This document shows, piece by piece, positions 33,017-41,538 of a DNA stretch of 64,000 bases. Numbering within the stretch: the stretch's first letter is position 1; the number at the start of each line of letters is the position of its first letter. The notes below the pieces were generated by a model that made no database searches, was not told the origin of the DNA, and worked only from the letters and a program-made list of their open reading frames with translations. This stretch comes from Bradyrhizobium prioriisuperbiae. GTDB lineage: Bacteria > Pseudomonadota > Alphaproteobacteria > Rhizobiales > Xanthobacteraceae. The stretch covers positions 8,048,501-8,112,500 of the forward strand of contig NZ_CP135921.1 in the NCBI RefSeq assembly GCF_032397745.1, written 5' to 3'. Position numbers and translations under genes: made by a program.

Positions 33017-34666
33017 ATGGACGCCATGCAGAAGTCCGCCACCAGCGATCGCTACGATGCCGTCGTGGTCGGCGCCGGTTTCGCCGGACTCTACATGCTG
33101 CATCGCCTGCGCGGTCTCGGCCTGTCGGTGCGGGTCTATGAGCAAGGCGGCGACGTCGGCGGAACCTGGTACTGGAATCGTTATCCCGGCGCCCGCTGCG
33201 ATGTCGAAAGCATGCAGTACTCCTACTCCTTCTCGGAGGAACTGCAGCAGGAATGGGACTGGAGCGAGCGCTACGCGCCGCAGCCGGAGATCCTGCGATA
33301 CGCCAATCACGTCGCCGACCGTTTCGATTTGCGCCGCAACATCCAGCTCGACACCCGCGTCGACACTGCAGCGTTCGACGAGGCAACCAACCGCTGGTCG
33401 ATCCATACCTCAGACGGCCGAACGGTCTCAGCCACCTATTTCATTCTGGCAACCGGCTGCCTGTCCAACGCCCGGGTTCCGGCGTTCAAGGGCCTCGAAA
33501 ATTTTCGCGGCAAGACCTATCACACCGGCCACTGGCCGCATGAGACTGTCGATTTCACCGGCCAGCGTGTCGGGGTGATCGGCACCGGATCTTCCGCGAT
33601 CCAGTCGATTCCCCTCATCGCCGAACAGGCGGATCATCTCCATGTCTTCCAGCGCACGCCGAATTTCAGCGTCCCCGCCCACAACGCGGCACTGACGCCC
33701 GATATCACCCAGCCGTGGAAGGCCGACTATGCCGAGCGACGCCACCGCGCGCGCACGGAATCGCGCAACGGCATCCTGATGCCGATCCCCGAAAAAGGGG
33801 CACGCGACGATACCGAGGACGCGCGGCAGCGTGTGTATGAGGCCGGCTGGTTGCGCGGCGGCATCAGCTTCATGGCGACGTACAACGACCTACTGTTCGA
33901 CAAGGCATCGAATGACACCGCGTCGGATTATGTCCGCGGGAAAATTCGTGACATCGTTCGTGACCCCGCCGTCGCACAGCTGCTGCAGCCGCACGACCAC
34001 CCGATCGGCGCGAAACGCATCTGTGTCGATACCGACTATTATGCAACATTCAACCGACCCAATGTGACGCTGGTCGACATCCGCTCAACGCCGATCGATG
34101 AAATCCTGCCGCACGGACTGCGCTCGGGCGACAAGGGCTACACACTCGATGCCATCGTGTTCGCGACCGGCTTCGATGCCATGACCGGCTCGGTCGCCAA
34201 GATCGACATCACCGGCCCAGACGGCCTCACACTCAACCAAAAATGGGCCGAGGGCCCGCGCACGTATCTCGGCCTGATGAGCGCCGGCTTTCCCAACCTG
34301 TTTCTCATCACCGGTCCCGGCAGCCCCTCGGTGCTCAGCAACATGATCGTGTCGATCGAGCAGCATGTCGACTGGATCACTGCCTGCATCGACACTTTGC
34401 GCGCGCGTGGCCTCGACCGCATCGAAGCGACGCGCGCGGCCGAGGACGAATGGGTCGATCACGTCAACGAGGTCGCGCACCGTACCATCTATCCGCAGGC
34501 TAATTCCTGGTACATGGGCGCCAACATTCCCGGCAAGCCACGGATCTTCATGCCCTACATCGGTGGCGTCGGCGCCTATCGCCAGATCTGCGACGATGTC
34601 GCCGCCAGCGACTACGAGGGGTTTGCTGTGTCTGCGCGAACGCCGGCGGCATCTGCTGCCGAATAG
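33017..34666 (+). CDS. Baeyer-Villiger monooxygenase (flavin-containing)
   Basis: 549 aa. FAD Rossmann motif GAGFAG at 19-24, GGTWYWNRYPGARCD (48-62), BVMO fingerprint FRGKTYHTGHWP at 163-174 and NADPH Rossmann motif GTGSSA at 189-194. Closest in character to cyclohexanone/cyclopentanone monooxygenases. Inserts oxygen next to a ketone to give an ester or lactone, matching the hydrolase upstream. Start ATG follows GGGAGCGAG. Confidence 0.92.
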   Translation: MDAMQKSATSDRYDAVVVGAGFAGLYMLHRLRGLGLSVRVYEQGGDVGGTWYWNRYPGARCDVESMQYSYSFSEELQQEWDWSERYAPQPEILRYANHVADRFDLRRNIQLDTRVDTAAFDEATNRWSIHTSDGRTVSATYFILATGCLSNARVPAFKGLENFRGKTYHTGHWPHETVDFTGQRVGVIGTGSSAIQSIPLIAEQADHLHVFQRTPNFSVPAHNAALTPDITQPWKADYAERRHRARTESRNGILMPIPEKGARDDTEDARQRVYEAGWLRGGISFMATYNDLLFDKASNDTASDYVRGKIRDIVRDPAVAQLLQPHDHPIGAKRICVDTDYYATFNRPNVTLVDIRSTPIDEILPHGLRSGDKGYTLDAIVFATGFDAMTGSVAKIDITGPDGLTLNQKWAEGPRTYLGLMSAGFPNLFLITGPGSPSVLSNMIVSIEQHVDWITACIDTLRARGLDRIEATRAAEDEWVDHVNEVAHRTIYPQANSWYMGANIPGKPRIFMPYIGGVGAYRQICDDVAASDYEGFAVSARTPAASAAE

Positions 34667-34720
34667 CGGGAAGCCGCCACATCGGCGCGGGATCAGCGCT
34701 GAATATTGAAGCGTCTCATC

Positions 34721-34920
34721 ACTCTCAGTGTCATCGCCCGGTTTAGTGATCTGTCCGGGCTAAACATTTAACCGGGCGATCCAGTACTCCCGGTGTGTTT
34801 GGTGCGTGATGAATTCACGAATATCGGCCGGCACCCCGCCGTTTCAACGTCATCGTTCCATCAACGGGCCTTGCCGCCTACTGGATCGTCCGGTCGAGCC
34901 GGACGATGACACCGAGGGTG
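34721..34920. repeat. Intergenic palindromic repeats (REP-like), two units
   Basis: Two related units in opposite orientation: 34721-34796 (GTCATCGCCCGG ... CCGGGCGATCCAGTACTC) and 34877-34920 (TACTGGATCGTCCGGTC ... CCGGACGATGACACCGAG). The core, a GATCG(C/T)CCGG palindrome ending GATGACACCGAG, resembles mobile palindromes of the Bradyrhizobium group. No gene in the interval. Confidence 0.6.
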
Positions 34921-35010
34921 TCGAACCGCCCCGTTTCTTAGCACCGTGGGACAACAGCGCTGCTGGCGATATTCACATCACCGCAAATCCGGCTTGCGCT
35001 TTTATGGTTT

Positions 35011-35034
35011 TTTGCCGTATTAGATCGATTTAAA
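35011..35034. promoter_or_regulatory. LacI-type operator, site A
   Basis: The minus strand reads TTTAAATCGATCTAATACGG followed by CAAA. Over 24 bases it is identical at 22 positions to site C at 41392-41415, but in the opposite orientation relative to the downstream gene, which argues for an operator rather than a promoter. It lies about 36 bases before the SDR start. Confidence 0.72.
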
Positions 35035-35069
35035 TCGGGCTCCCTCGAATGGGGCCATCGGGAGACAAC

Positions 35070-35843
35070 ATGCCTGCGGAGAAACCCAAGGTCGCGTTCA
35101 TCACCGGCGCCGGGCGCGGGATCGGCCGCGGGATTGCGCTGGTGCTGGCGGAGAAAGGTTTCCGCATTGTCGTCAATGATATGCAGGCGTCAGCTGACCT
35201 GGACGAAACCCTGGCGTTGCTTGCCGCGCGCGGCGCCGAGGCAAAGGCCGTCGTCGGCGACATCGCTGCGATCGACCATCATCAGGACCTGATCGAGACG
35301 GCGTGGGCGGAGTTCGGCCGGATCGACTGCCTGGTCAACAATGCTGGCGTGTCGGTCGCGACCCGCGGCGACATTCTCGATGTGACATCGCAAAGCTTCG
35401 ACCGGCTGATAACCATCAACCTGCGCGGGCCGTTCTTCCTGACCCAGGCCTGTGCCCGGCGCATGGTGGCAACGCCCACTGCGGGCTTTCGCAGCATCAT
35501 CACCATCTCGTCCATGAATGCCGAGGCCGCCTCCCCCGACCGGGCCGAATACTGCATCTCGAAAACCGGCCTCAGCATGATGACCAAACTGTTCGCGCTG
35601 CGGCTGGCCGGTGAAGGCATTCACACCTATGAAATCCGTCCCGGCGTGATCCGGACCGCCATGACGGCGGTGGCGAAGGACAAATACGATCGCATCTTCG
35701 CCGACAATGGCGCACCGCTGTCGCGCTGGGGCGAGCCCGAGGATGTCGGACGCGCCGTCGCCACGCTGGCCAGCGGCGCCTTCCCCTATTCGACCGGCGA
35801 AGTCGTCCATGTCGACGGAGGACTGTCGCTTCCGACATTGTAG
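35070..35843 (+). CDS. Short-chain dehydrogenase (3-ketoacyl-ACP reductase-like)
   Basis: 257 aa from ATG 35070, chosen because GGGAGA precedes it; an in-frame ATG at 35049 is upstream. TGAGRGIGRG cofactor motif, NNAG, S in TISSMNAEA and YCISK. C terminus GEVVHVDGGLSLPTL is typical. Eight bases before a MaoC-like gene and behind operator A, so it belongs to the LacI-linked catabolic set. Likely oxidises a hydroxyl on the catabolised compound. Confidence 0.88.
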   Translation: MPAEKPKVAFITGAGRGIGRGIALVLAEKGFRIVVNDMQASADLDETLALLAARGAEAKAVVGDIAAIDHHQDLIETAWAEFGRIDCLVNNAGVSVATRGDILDVTSQSFDRLITINLRGPFFLTQACARRMVATPTAGFRSIITISSMNAEAASPDRAEYCISKTGLSMMTKLFALRLAGEGIHTYEIRPGVIRTAMTAVAKDKYDRIFADNGAPLSRWGEPEDVGRAVATLASGAFPYSTGEVVHVDGGLSLPTL

Positions 35844-35851
35844 AGGTGGAT

Positions 35852-36352
35852 ATGAATGCGACTCTGACGGACGCCCCATCGCGACGGCTCGGACCGGGTG
35901 AATACTGGTTCGAGGATGTCGCTGTTGGCGACCACTATGACACCGGCCATATCGTGGTGACCGAATCCCATATCGTCGGTTTCGCCGGCCTGTCAGGCGA
36001 CCTCTTCGATGTGCACATGGACGACGAGTTCGCCCGCACCCAGGGCTTTCCCGCACGCATCGCCCATGGGTTGCTCGGGCTCGCGATGGCCGACGGGCTG
36101 AAGAACCGCTCCTCGGTGCGGATCATGGCGGTTGCGTCATTGGGCTGGAACTGGAACTTCAAGGGCGCGATCATCGCCGGCGACCGGATCGGCGTCGCTG
36201 TTGCCGTCAAGGCCAAGCGGCTCACCAGCAAGGGCGACCGCGGCATTCTTACCCTCGGCTTCACGGTTCGCAATCAGCGCGGCGAGATCGTGCAGGACGG
36301 TGAAACAGCGCTGCTGACACGAAAGAAACCGACGGAATTGGCCTCCGGCTAG
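35852..36352 (+). CDS. MaoC-like (R)-specific enoyl-CoA hydratase/dehydratase (first)
   Basis: 166 aa hot-dog fold protein. FAGLSGDLFDVHMDDEFARTQGFPARIAHGLLGLAMADGL contains the MaoC hydratase motif with the catalytic Asp/His pair (D in GDLFDVHMD, H in IAHG). Start at ATG 35852 with AGAGGTGG upstream. In an operon with the preceding SDR; hydration or dehydration of a CoA thioester is inferred. Confidence 0.86.
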   Translation: MNATLTDAPSRRLGPGEYWFEDVAVGDHYDTGHIVVTESHIVGFAGLSGDLFDVHMDDEFARTQGFPARIAHGLLGLAMADGLKNRSSVRIMAVASLGWNWNFKGAIIAGDRIGVAVAVKAKRLTSKGDRGILTLGFTVRNQRGEIVQDGETALLTRKKPTELASG

Positions 36353-36428
36353 CACTTGGCCGCATTGACGAACCGACCGACGGCACCGCAAACTACGCGA
36401 CATCGACGACATCCGATTTTCGCACCTG

Positions 36429-36444
36429 ATTTAGATCGATCCAA
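36429..36444. promoter_or_regulatory. LacI-type operator, site B
   Basis: ATTTAGATCGATCCAA, matching the TTRGAWCGATCYAA consensus found at sites A, C and D. It lies about 80 bases before the binding-protein start and just downstream of the MaoC gene, where a promoter for the next gene is expected. Confidence 0.62.
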
Positions 36445-36524
36445 CAACACCCCGACAACGACTAGCCAAAACAAGCCGAGCGACCAGATCACTGGCGCAA
36501 CACAACACTGGGAGGAGCAATATA

Positions 36525-38147
36525 ATGACGGTCAACCACGGGTGGCTGAGCCGCCGCGACATCGCGAAACTGCTCGGCATCGGAGGTGCGGCGATCGCGG
36601 CCGGCCTGCCCGATCGCGTGTTCGCTCAATCGCGAAAGAGCACCCTCGTCATCGGTCTCGACATCAGCGACACCATCACGCTGGATCCGGCGCGACAGGC
36701 GCAGTACACGCCGCCGATGACCCTGCTCGCCGCCTACGACATGCTGGTCACCATGGCGCCCGGCGACTACATCACCATTCGCCCGGCACTGGCCACCAAA
36801 TGGGAGCGCACGCCGGACGGCAAGGGCTGGCGCTTTACGCTGCGCGAAGGCGTGAAGTTCGCCAGCGGCAACCCGATGACGGCGGAAGACGTGAAGTGGT
36901 CGCTCGACCGCGTGCTGTATCTCGGCGACCAGACGTCACAGTACATCTCCCACGTCGACCGCACCGAGATCGTCGATGCCAAGACGGTGGACGTGATCCT
37001 GAAGGATCCGTCACAACCGCTGCTGACCATCATCGCCGCGCCCGGCTTCGTGATCTATGACCGCAAGCTGGTGGAACAGAATGGCGGCGATGCCAGCAAG
37101 GAGGCCAAGACCAAGGACAAGGCCACCACCTGGCTCAATTCCAATTCCGCCGGCGCCGGCGCCTACAAACTGGTGGCGTGGGAACGCAACGCCCAGATCC
37201 AGTTCGTGCGCAACGACAACTACTGGCGCGGCAAGCCGCCGTTCGATCGGGTCATCATTCGCCATATCGGTGACAGCGCGGCGCAACTGCTCTCGATCCG
37301 GCGCGGCGACATCGACATCGCCTTCAATTTGATCCCGGAACAGATCGCGACCATCAAGTCCGACGCCAACCTGCGGCTGGAAGCCTTGACCAGCCTCGAT
37401 TTCGTCTACATGGCGCTGACCCAGGAGGCGGAGTACAACAAGGCCCTCGCCGTGAAGGAAGCGCGCCAGGCGATCGCCCATGCCATCGACTATGACGGCA
37501 TCATCAACAGCCTGCTCGGCGGCGCGGCGGTGCGCCCCGCGAATTTCCTGCCGATCGGCGTGTCCGGGTCGACCGACGCGATCGCCAAGCAGATCGGCTT
37601 CCGTCAGGACCTCGACAAGGCGAAAAAGCTGCTGCAAGGCGCCGGCCTTGCCGAAGGTTTCGAGTTCGACATCGCCTATGGCAACGCGGCCATTGCGGGG
37701 GTGACCTATCAGACCCTGGCGCAGAAAATCCAGGCCGACCTCGCCCGGGTCAATATTCGCGCCAAGCTGACGCCGATGGACCAGGTCAACCTGCGCACCA
37801 CCTACACCGGCAACAAGGCGCAAGGCGGCGTGCTGACGTTCTGGAATCCGCCGGCGGTGGAAAACCTGCTGTGGGCCGCGGCGACCGTGGAACGCGTCGC
37901 CAAGCGGGTGCACTGGACGGTGCCGGAGGATGTCACCAAATTGGTGCGCAGCGCCGCCGGCGAACAGGATCCCAAGAAGCAGGCCGAACTCTGGGTCGAC
38001 TACCAGAAGCGCGTGGTCGACCAGGCCAACTACATCATTCTGTTCCAGCCGATCTACCAGATTGCGGTCCGCAACACCCTGGACAAGCTGCCGTTGACGG
38101 CAGCTGGCTGGCAGATCGACATGTACGACACCAAACCGAAGGCGTGA
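36525..38147 (+). CDS. Oligopeptide/dipeptide-type ABC substrate-binding protein, Tat-exported
   Basis: 540 aa. N terminus LSRRDIAKLLGIGGAAIAAGLPDRVFA is a twin-arginine signal. The mature part is a family 5 extracellular solute-binding protein: LDPARQAQYTPPMTLLAAYDMLV, GKGWRFTLREGVKFASGNPMTAEDVKWSLDRVL. Cognate permeases and ATPase lie 3.4 kb downstream (41539-45528), separated by a minus-strand pair and the LacI gene, but linked by shared operators. Binding proteins of this family also carry non-peptide ligands. Confidence 0.9.
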   Translation: MTVNHGWLSRRDIAKLLGIGGAAIAAGLPDRVFAQSRKSTLVIGLDISDTITLDPARQAQYTPPMTLLAAYDMLVTMAPGDYITIRPALATKWERTPDGKGWRFTLREGVKFASGNPMTAEDVKWSLDRVLYLGDQTSQYISHVDRTEIVDAKTVDVILKDPSQPLLTIIAAPGFVIYDRKLVEQNGGDASKEAKTKDKATTWLNSNSAGAGAYKLVAWERNAQIQFVRNDNYWRGKPPFDRVIIRHIGDSAAQLLSIRRGDIDIAFNLIPEQIATIKSDANLRLEALTSLDFVYMALTQEAEYNKALAVKEARQAIAHAIDYDGIINSLLGGAAVRPANFLPIGVSGSTDAIAKQIGFRQDLDKAKKLLQGAGLAEGFEFDIAYGNAAIAGVTYQTLAQKIQADLARVNIRAKLTPMDQVNLRTTYTGNKAQGGVLTFWNPPAVENLLWAAATVERVAKRVHWTVPEDVTKLVRSAAGEQDPKKQAELWVDYQKRVVDQANYIILFQPIYQIAVRNTLDKLPLTAAGWQIDMYDTKPKA

Positions 38148-38180
38148 AACGCAGAGACCGCGGAGGAAGAACTTCCTTGT

Positions 38181-38264
38181 CGTTGCCGGGCTTGTCCCGG
38201 CAACCTCGCTTAGGGGCGCACTGCCTCCCTAAGCGGGATCACCGGGACAAGCCCGGTGATGACA
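38181..38264. repeat. Intergenic inverted repeat (REP-like)
   Basis: TTGCCGGGCTTGTCCCGGCAA is a self-complementary unit, and ACCGGGACAAGCCCGGTGATG is a second, inversely related one. A GCTTAGG/CCTAAGC stem lies between them. Typical Bradyrhizobium-group intergenic palindrome pair at a convergent gene junction. Confidence 0.65.
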
Positions 38265-38333
38265 ATGTGGGTGGGATAACTTCATCTCTTAAACGGTAAC
38301 GCCCAAAGATGGGTGCACGCCGATGGAATTGCT

Positions 38334-39356
38334 TCACGCGATGCTGACCGGCGCTCCCGTTGCCGAGGACTGCAGCAGCGCTTCGATCAGAAGGTGGACC
38401 TTCAAGGCTTCCTGGCCACTGACGGCCGGCTCGCGCCCCTCTTCGATCGCATCGAGGAAGTCGGCAATCAGCGCCTTGTGGGCCTGGTTGGAAAACGCCA
38501 TCGGATCGGCGCCGCCGCTCTTCGACTCTCCGCCATCGAAGCGTTCGGTGCGGCCATCGTGGTAGAACACCGCGAGCGATTCCGCCTCCAGCACGGCGGT
38601 GCCCTTCTCGCAGGCGAGCTCGATCTTCTCCGAGAAGCCGGGAAACGCCACCGTGGTGGCATCGATGGTGCCGATCGCGCCGTTGCCGAAGCTGACGGCA
38701 GCCGCGACGATGTCTTCGGTATCGATCTTGCGCAGTGGTGACGTCCTCACCATCGCCGCGACCCGGCTGACCGGTCCGGTGAGGCTCTGGAACATATCCA
38801 GGGTGTGGATCGCTTGCGTGATCAGTACACCGCCGCCGTCGCGCGCTTTCATGCCACGGCCCGGCTCCGCGAAATACTCCGGCGAGCGCCACCAGCGGAC
38901 CGAGGCCGAGCCCGACACCAGTTCGCCGAGTTCACCGCTTTGCATGATCGCGGCAAGCTTGCGCGACGCCGTCCGGAAGCGATGCTGCAGCACCACGCCG
39001 AAGCGGCGATCGGCCTTGCGCATGGCCTCGACGGATTGCCGGGCACGCTCGGACGTCACGTCGAGGGGCTTTTCCAGCAGCACATGCTTGCCAGCCGCGG
39101 CGCACCGGGCCACCAGATCGAGATGGCTCATCGGCGGCGTCAGCAGGATGACGGCGTCGACAGCGCGATCACCGAGAACCGCATCGAGATCACCGGTCAC
39201 CGGGAGGTCCGGATGAAGTTTCGCGAACGATTGCTGCCGCGCCACGCTGGGCGTCTGGCACGCAATGACCCGGACCCGGCCGGACAATTCGCGCAGGCTC
39301 TGGATATGCGGCTTGTGGGCCATCCCCAAACCGACGACGGCAACACCAAGGGTCAT
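38334..39356 (-). CDS. Gfo/Idh/MocA-family NAD(P)-dependent oxidoreductase
   Basis: 340 aa. N-terminal Rossmann motif VAVVGLGMAHKPHI, the family EKP motif in KHVLLEKPLDVT and the substrate-domain motif GGGVLITQAIHTLD with the catalytic Asp/His. Such enzymes oxidise or reduce sugars, inositols and cyclitols. Overlaps the crotonase stop/start (39353-39356). Divergent from the LacI gene. Confidence 0.88.
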   Translation of the reverse strand: MTLGVAVVGLGMAHKPHIQSLRELSGRVRVIACQTPSVARQQSFAKLHPDLPVTGDLDAVLGDRAVDAVILLTPPMSHLDLVARCAAAGKHVLLEKPLDVTSERARQSVEAMRKADRRFGVVLQHRFRTASRKLAAIMQSGELGELVSGSASVRWWRSPEYFAEPGRGMKARDGGGVLITQAIHTLDMFQSLTGPVSRVAAMVRTSPLRKIDTEDIVAAAVSFGNGAIGTIDATTVAFPGFSEKIELACEKGTAVLEAESLAVFYHDGRTERFDGGESKSGGADPMAFSNQAHKALIADFLDAIEEGREPAVSGQEALKVHLLIEALLQSSATGAPVSIA

Positions 39357-40120
39357 TGCTTGAACTCCGCATCCCGTTTTTGCTGGAAGGCACGAATGCC
39401 CTCCATGTGATCGCCCGCCGCAAAGCAGAGTGTGTTCATTTCATTCTCATATCTAAGACCGGCCGGAAGTGTCGACGTCAATGCCATGCGGACGGAGGCC
39501 TTGACGGATTCCACGGCCACCGGGCTGAAGCCCGCGAGCTTGCGGCAAAGACCCCTCGCCGTATCCAGGACCTCCTGATCGTCCACCAGGTATTCGACAA
39601 TGCCCAGCCGATGGGCCTCCTCGGCGCTGATCGGATCGCCGGTCAGCAGCAAGCGCATGGCCTGGCCGTATCCGATCAGCCGGGGCAGCAACTGCGACGC
39701 GCCGCCGCCGCCGACCCAGCCGCGCTGCACCTCGGGAAAACCAAGACGGGCGCTGCGTCCCATCACCCGGATGTCGGCCGACAGCGCCATCTCGGCACCG
39801 CCGCCAAGTACCCAGCCATGCAGCGCAGCGACCACCGGCTTGCGCATGTCGCGCACGAAGGTCGCGTATTCCCGGCGGTTGCGAAATTTCCAGGCGGTCG
39901 GATATTCCGCCAATGCATTCAGATCGCTGCCCGCGCAGAAAGCGCGCTCCCCCGCCCCTCTCACCAGCACCACGCGCACGCTGTCGTCGCGGTCGAGATC
40001 GCGGCAGAACTGCTCGATCGCGGCCGACATCTCCGGGGTGACGGCATTCATCTTGGCCGGGCGATTCAGGATGATTTCGGCGACGGCGCCGTCCTGTTTG
40101 AGCAATACCTCATCTTCCAT
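39353..40120 (-). CDS. Enoyl-CoA hydratase/isomerase (crotonase) family protein
   Basis: 255 aa. Crotonase features: oxyanion-hole segments FCAGSDLNALAEY and LHGWVLGGGAEMALSADIRVMGRSARLGFPEVQRGWVGGGG, with Glu in PEV. First gene of a two-gene minus-strand operon with the Gfo/Idh enzyme, divergent from the LacI regulator. Probably acts on a CoA intermediate in the pathway whose CoA-transferase is at 45538. Confidence 0.88.
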   Translation of the reverse strand: MEDEVLLKQDGAVAEIILNRPAKMNAVTPEMSAAIEQFCRDLDRDDSVRVVLVRGAGERAFCAGSDLNALAEYPTAWKFRNRREYATFVRDMRKPVVAALHGWVLGGGAEMALSADIRVMGRSARLGFPEVQRGWVGGGGASQLLPRLIGYGQAMRLLLTGDPISAEEAHRLGIVEYLVDDQEVLDTARGLCRKLAGFSPVAVESVKASVRMALTSTLPAGLRYENEMNTLCFAAGDHMEGIRAFQQKRDAEFKQ

Positions 40121-40183
40121 CGGGATGTCCTCTCACGTAATCACAGTTTGACGAAGGGTGGGAAAAAGGTGCACGAAGCGGGC

Positions 40184-41230
40184 ATGAAACGTCCCAGCAA
40201 AAGCCGGCAGCCCGCGCAGCGCGTCACCCTGCACGACCTGGCGCAACACGCCGGCGTGTCGCGGGCAACGGTGTCGCTGGTGCTGCGCAAGAGCCCGCTG
40301 GTGGCGGACAAGACGCGGGAGAACGTGCTCGAGGCGGTGACCGCGCTGGGCTATGTCTACAATCGCGGCGCGGCGAACCTGCGCACCCAGCGCTCCCACA
40401 CCATTGGCGTCGCGATCAACGACATTACCAATCCCTATTTCGCCGAGCTGACGGCCGCGATCCAGCGTGCCTTTTTCGATCTCGGACGCACGGTGTTCAT
40501 TGCGAACTCCGAGGAAGACCCGGCCCGGCAGGACCAGTTCATCGCCACCATGCGCGAGTACAATGCCGACGGGCTTGCGATCTGCCCGTCGCAAGGCACC
40601 ACGCGCCAGACGCTGAAGCGGCTGAAGGAGCAAGGCATTCCCTGCGTGCTGATTTCGCGCAATGTCGCGGGCTGCGGCCTCGACTATGCCGGCCATGCCA
40701 ACCAGGCCGGCATGCAGATGGCGACCGAACATCTGATCGAGCTGGGGCACCGGCGCATCGCCATGATCGGCGGAACCGACCTGATTTCCACCGGTGCGGA
40801 GCGGCGCAAGGGCTATCGCGACGCGCTGGCTAAACACGGCATTCCAATCGACGAAGATCTGATCGTGCCGGGCACGGCGCCGACCCGCAGCTTCGGTGCG
40901 AGCACCGTGAAGGCCCTGCTGCAGATCAAGAATCCGCCGACTGCCGCTGTCTGCTTCAACGACGTCATCGCCTTCGGCGTGATGCTGGGACTGCGTCAGG
41001 TCGGCCGCGAACCGGGGCGCGATTTCGCTGTCGTTGGCTATGACGATCTCGCCGAAGCTGAGTTGTGGACGCCCGCGCTCTCTACGGTTGCAATCGATTC
41101 CGTCGGCATCGGCGCCGCGGCGGCACAGCTGCTGCTGCAGCGCATCGAACATCCCGACGCACCGCCGCGCCGCATGGTGTTCGAGCCGAAGCTGATCCTG
41201 CGCGACTCCAGCTGCCCGCCGCGTCGATAA
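40184..41230 (+). CDS. LacI-family transcriptional regulator
   Basis: 348 aa from ATG 40184. HTH VTLHDLAQHAGVSRATVSLVLRKSPLVADKTRENVLEAVTALGYVYN, then a periplasmic-binding-protein-like core (IGVAINDITNPYFAELTAAIQRAF). A GTG at 40169 (GGGTGGG upstream) would add five residues; a much longer frame opening at 39356 is antisense to the crotonase gene and rejected. It lies centrally in the catabolic block. Operators A-D are its likely targets; no such site lies in its own promoter gap. Confidence 0.9.
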   Translation: MKRPSKSRQPAQRVTLHDLAQHAGVSRATVSLVLRKSPLVADKTRENVLEAVTALGYVYNRGAANLRTQRSHTIGVAINDITNPYFAELTAAIQRAFFDLGRTVFIANSEEDPARQDQFIATMREYNADGLAICPSQGTTRQTLKRLKEQGIPCVLISRNVAGCGLDYAGHANQAGMQMATEHLIELGHRRIAMIGGTDLISTGAERRKGYRDALAKHGIPIDEDLIVPGTAPTRSFGASTVKALLQIKNPPTAAVCFNDVIAFGVMLGLRQVGREPGRDFAVVGYDDLAEAELWTPALSTVAIDSVGIGAAAAQLLLQRIEHPDAPPRRMVFEPKLILRDSSCPPRR

Positions 41231-41391
41231 GCGAGCCGGCAACGGGGTTTGTTCCCTGGCATTCCCACGCGTGCGCGCTCGCAGCAAACCTGCTGAACGC
41301 GATCTCTCCTCCCTGCGGAACAATTTTTTGCTCGCGACGTCCATGATTTGACCGCGACCATAAATGACAATTGACATGGCGTCACCCAGAA

Positions 41392-41415
41392 TTTAGAACG
41401 ATCTAATACGGCAAA
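41392..41415. promoter_or_regulatory. LacI-type operator, site C
   Basis: TTTAGAACGATCTAATACGG followed by CAAA. The perfect 4-bp arms TTAG/CTAA flank AACGAT. It is 22/24 identical to site A (opposite orientation) and lies 31 bases before the leader ORF at 41447 and the importer operon. Confidence 0.75.
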
Positions 41416-41446
41416 TAATGAAAATAAACGACATCGGGAGGGATTC

Positions 41447-41527
41447 ATGGCTGTTCGCAATCGGCGCACGATGCCGGCCCCGGCTGGCACACACATCGCC
41501 CGCATCAGTGACCTGCAGCGGCACTGA
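41447..41527 (+). CDS. Possible 26-residue leader peptide
   Basis: ATG with a strong ribosome-binding site (GGGAGG, five to seven bases upstream) opens a 26-codon frame ending TGA at 41527, eleven bases before the permease ATG. The peptide is basic (MAVRNRRTMPAPAGTH...) with no known motif. It could be a translated leader, a coupling peptide for the permease or the stub of a deleted gene. Confidence 0.45.
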   Translation: MAVRNRRTMPAPAGTHIARISDLQRH

Positions 41528-41538
41528 CGGAGCTGGCC

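Noticed and set aside
31905..33386. 493-aa open frame on the minus strand
   Set aside because: Antisense to the well-supported hydrolase and Baeyer-Villiger monooxygenase genes; no motif, composition of a shadow frame.
39356..40183. Long N-terminal extension of the LacI gene
   Set aside because: The in-frame opening runs antisense through the crotonase gene; the true start is at 40184 or 40169, just before the HTH.
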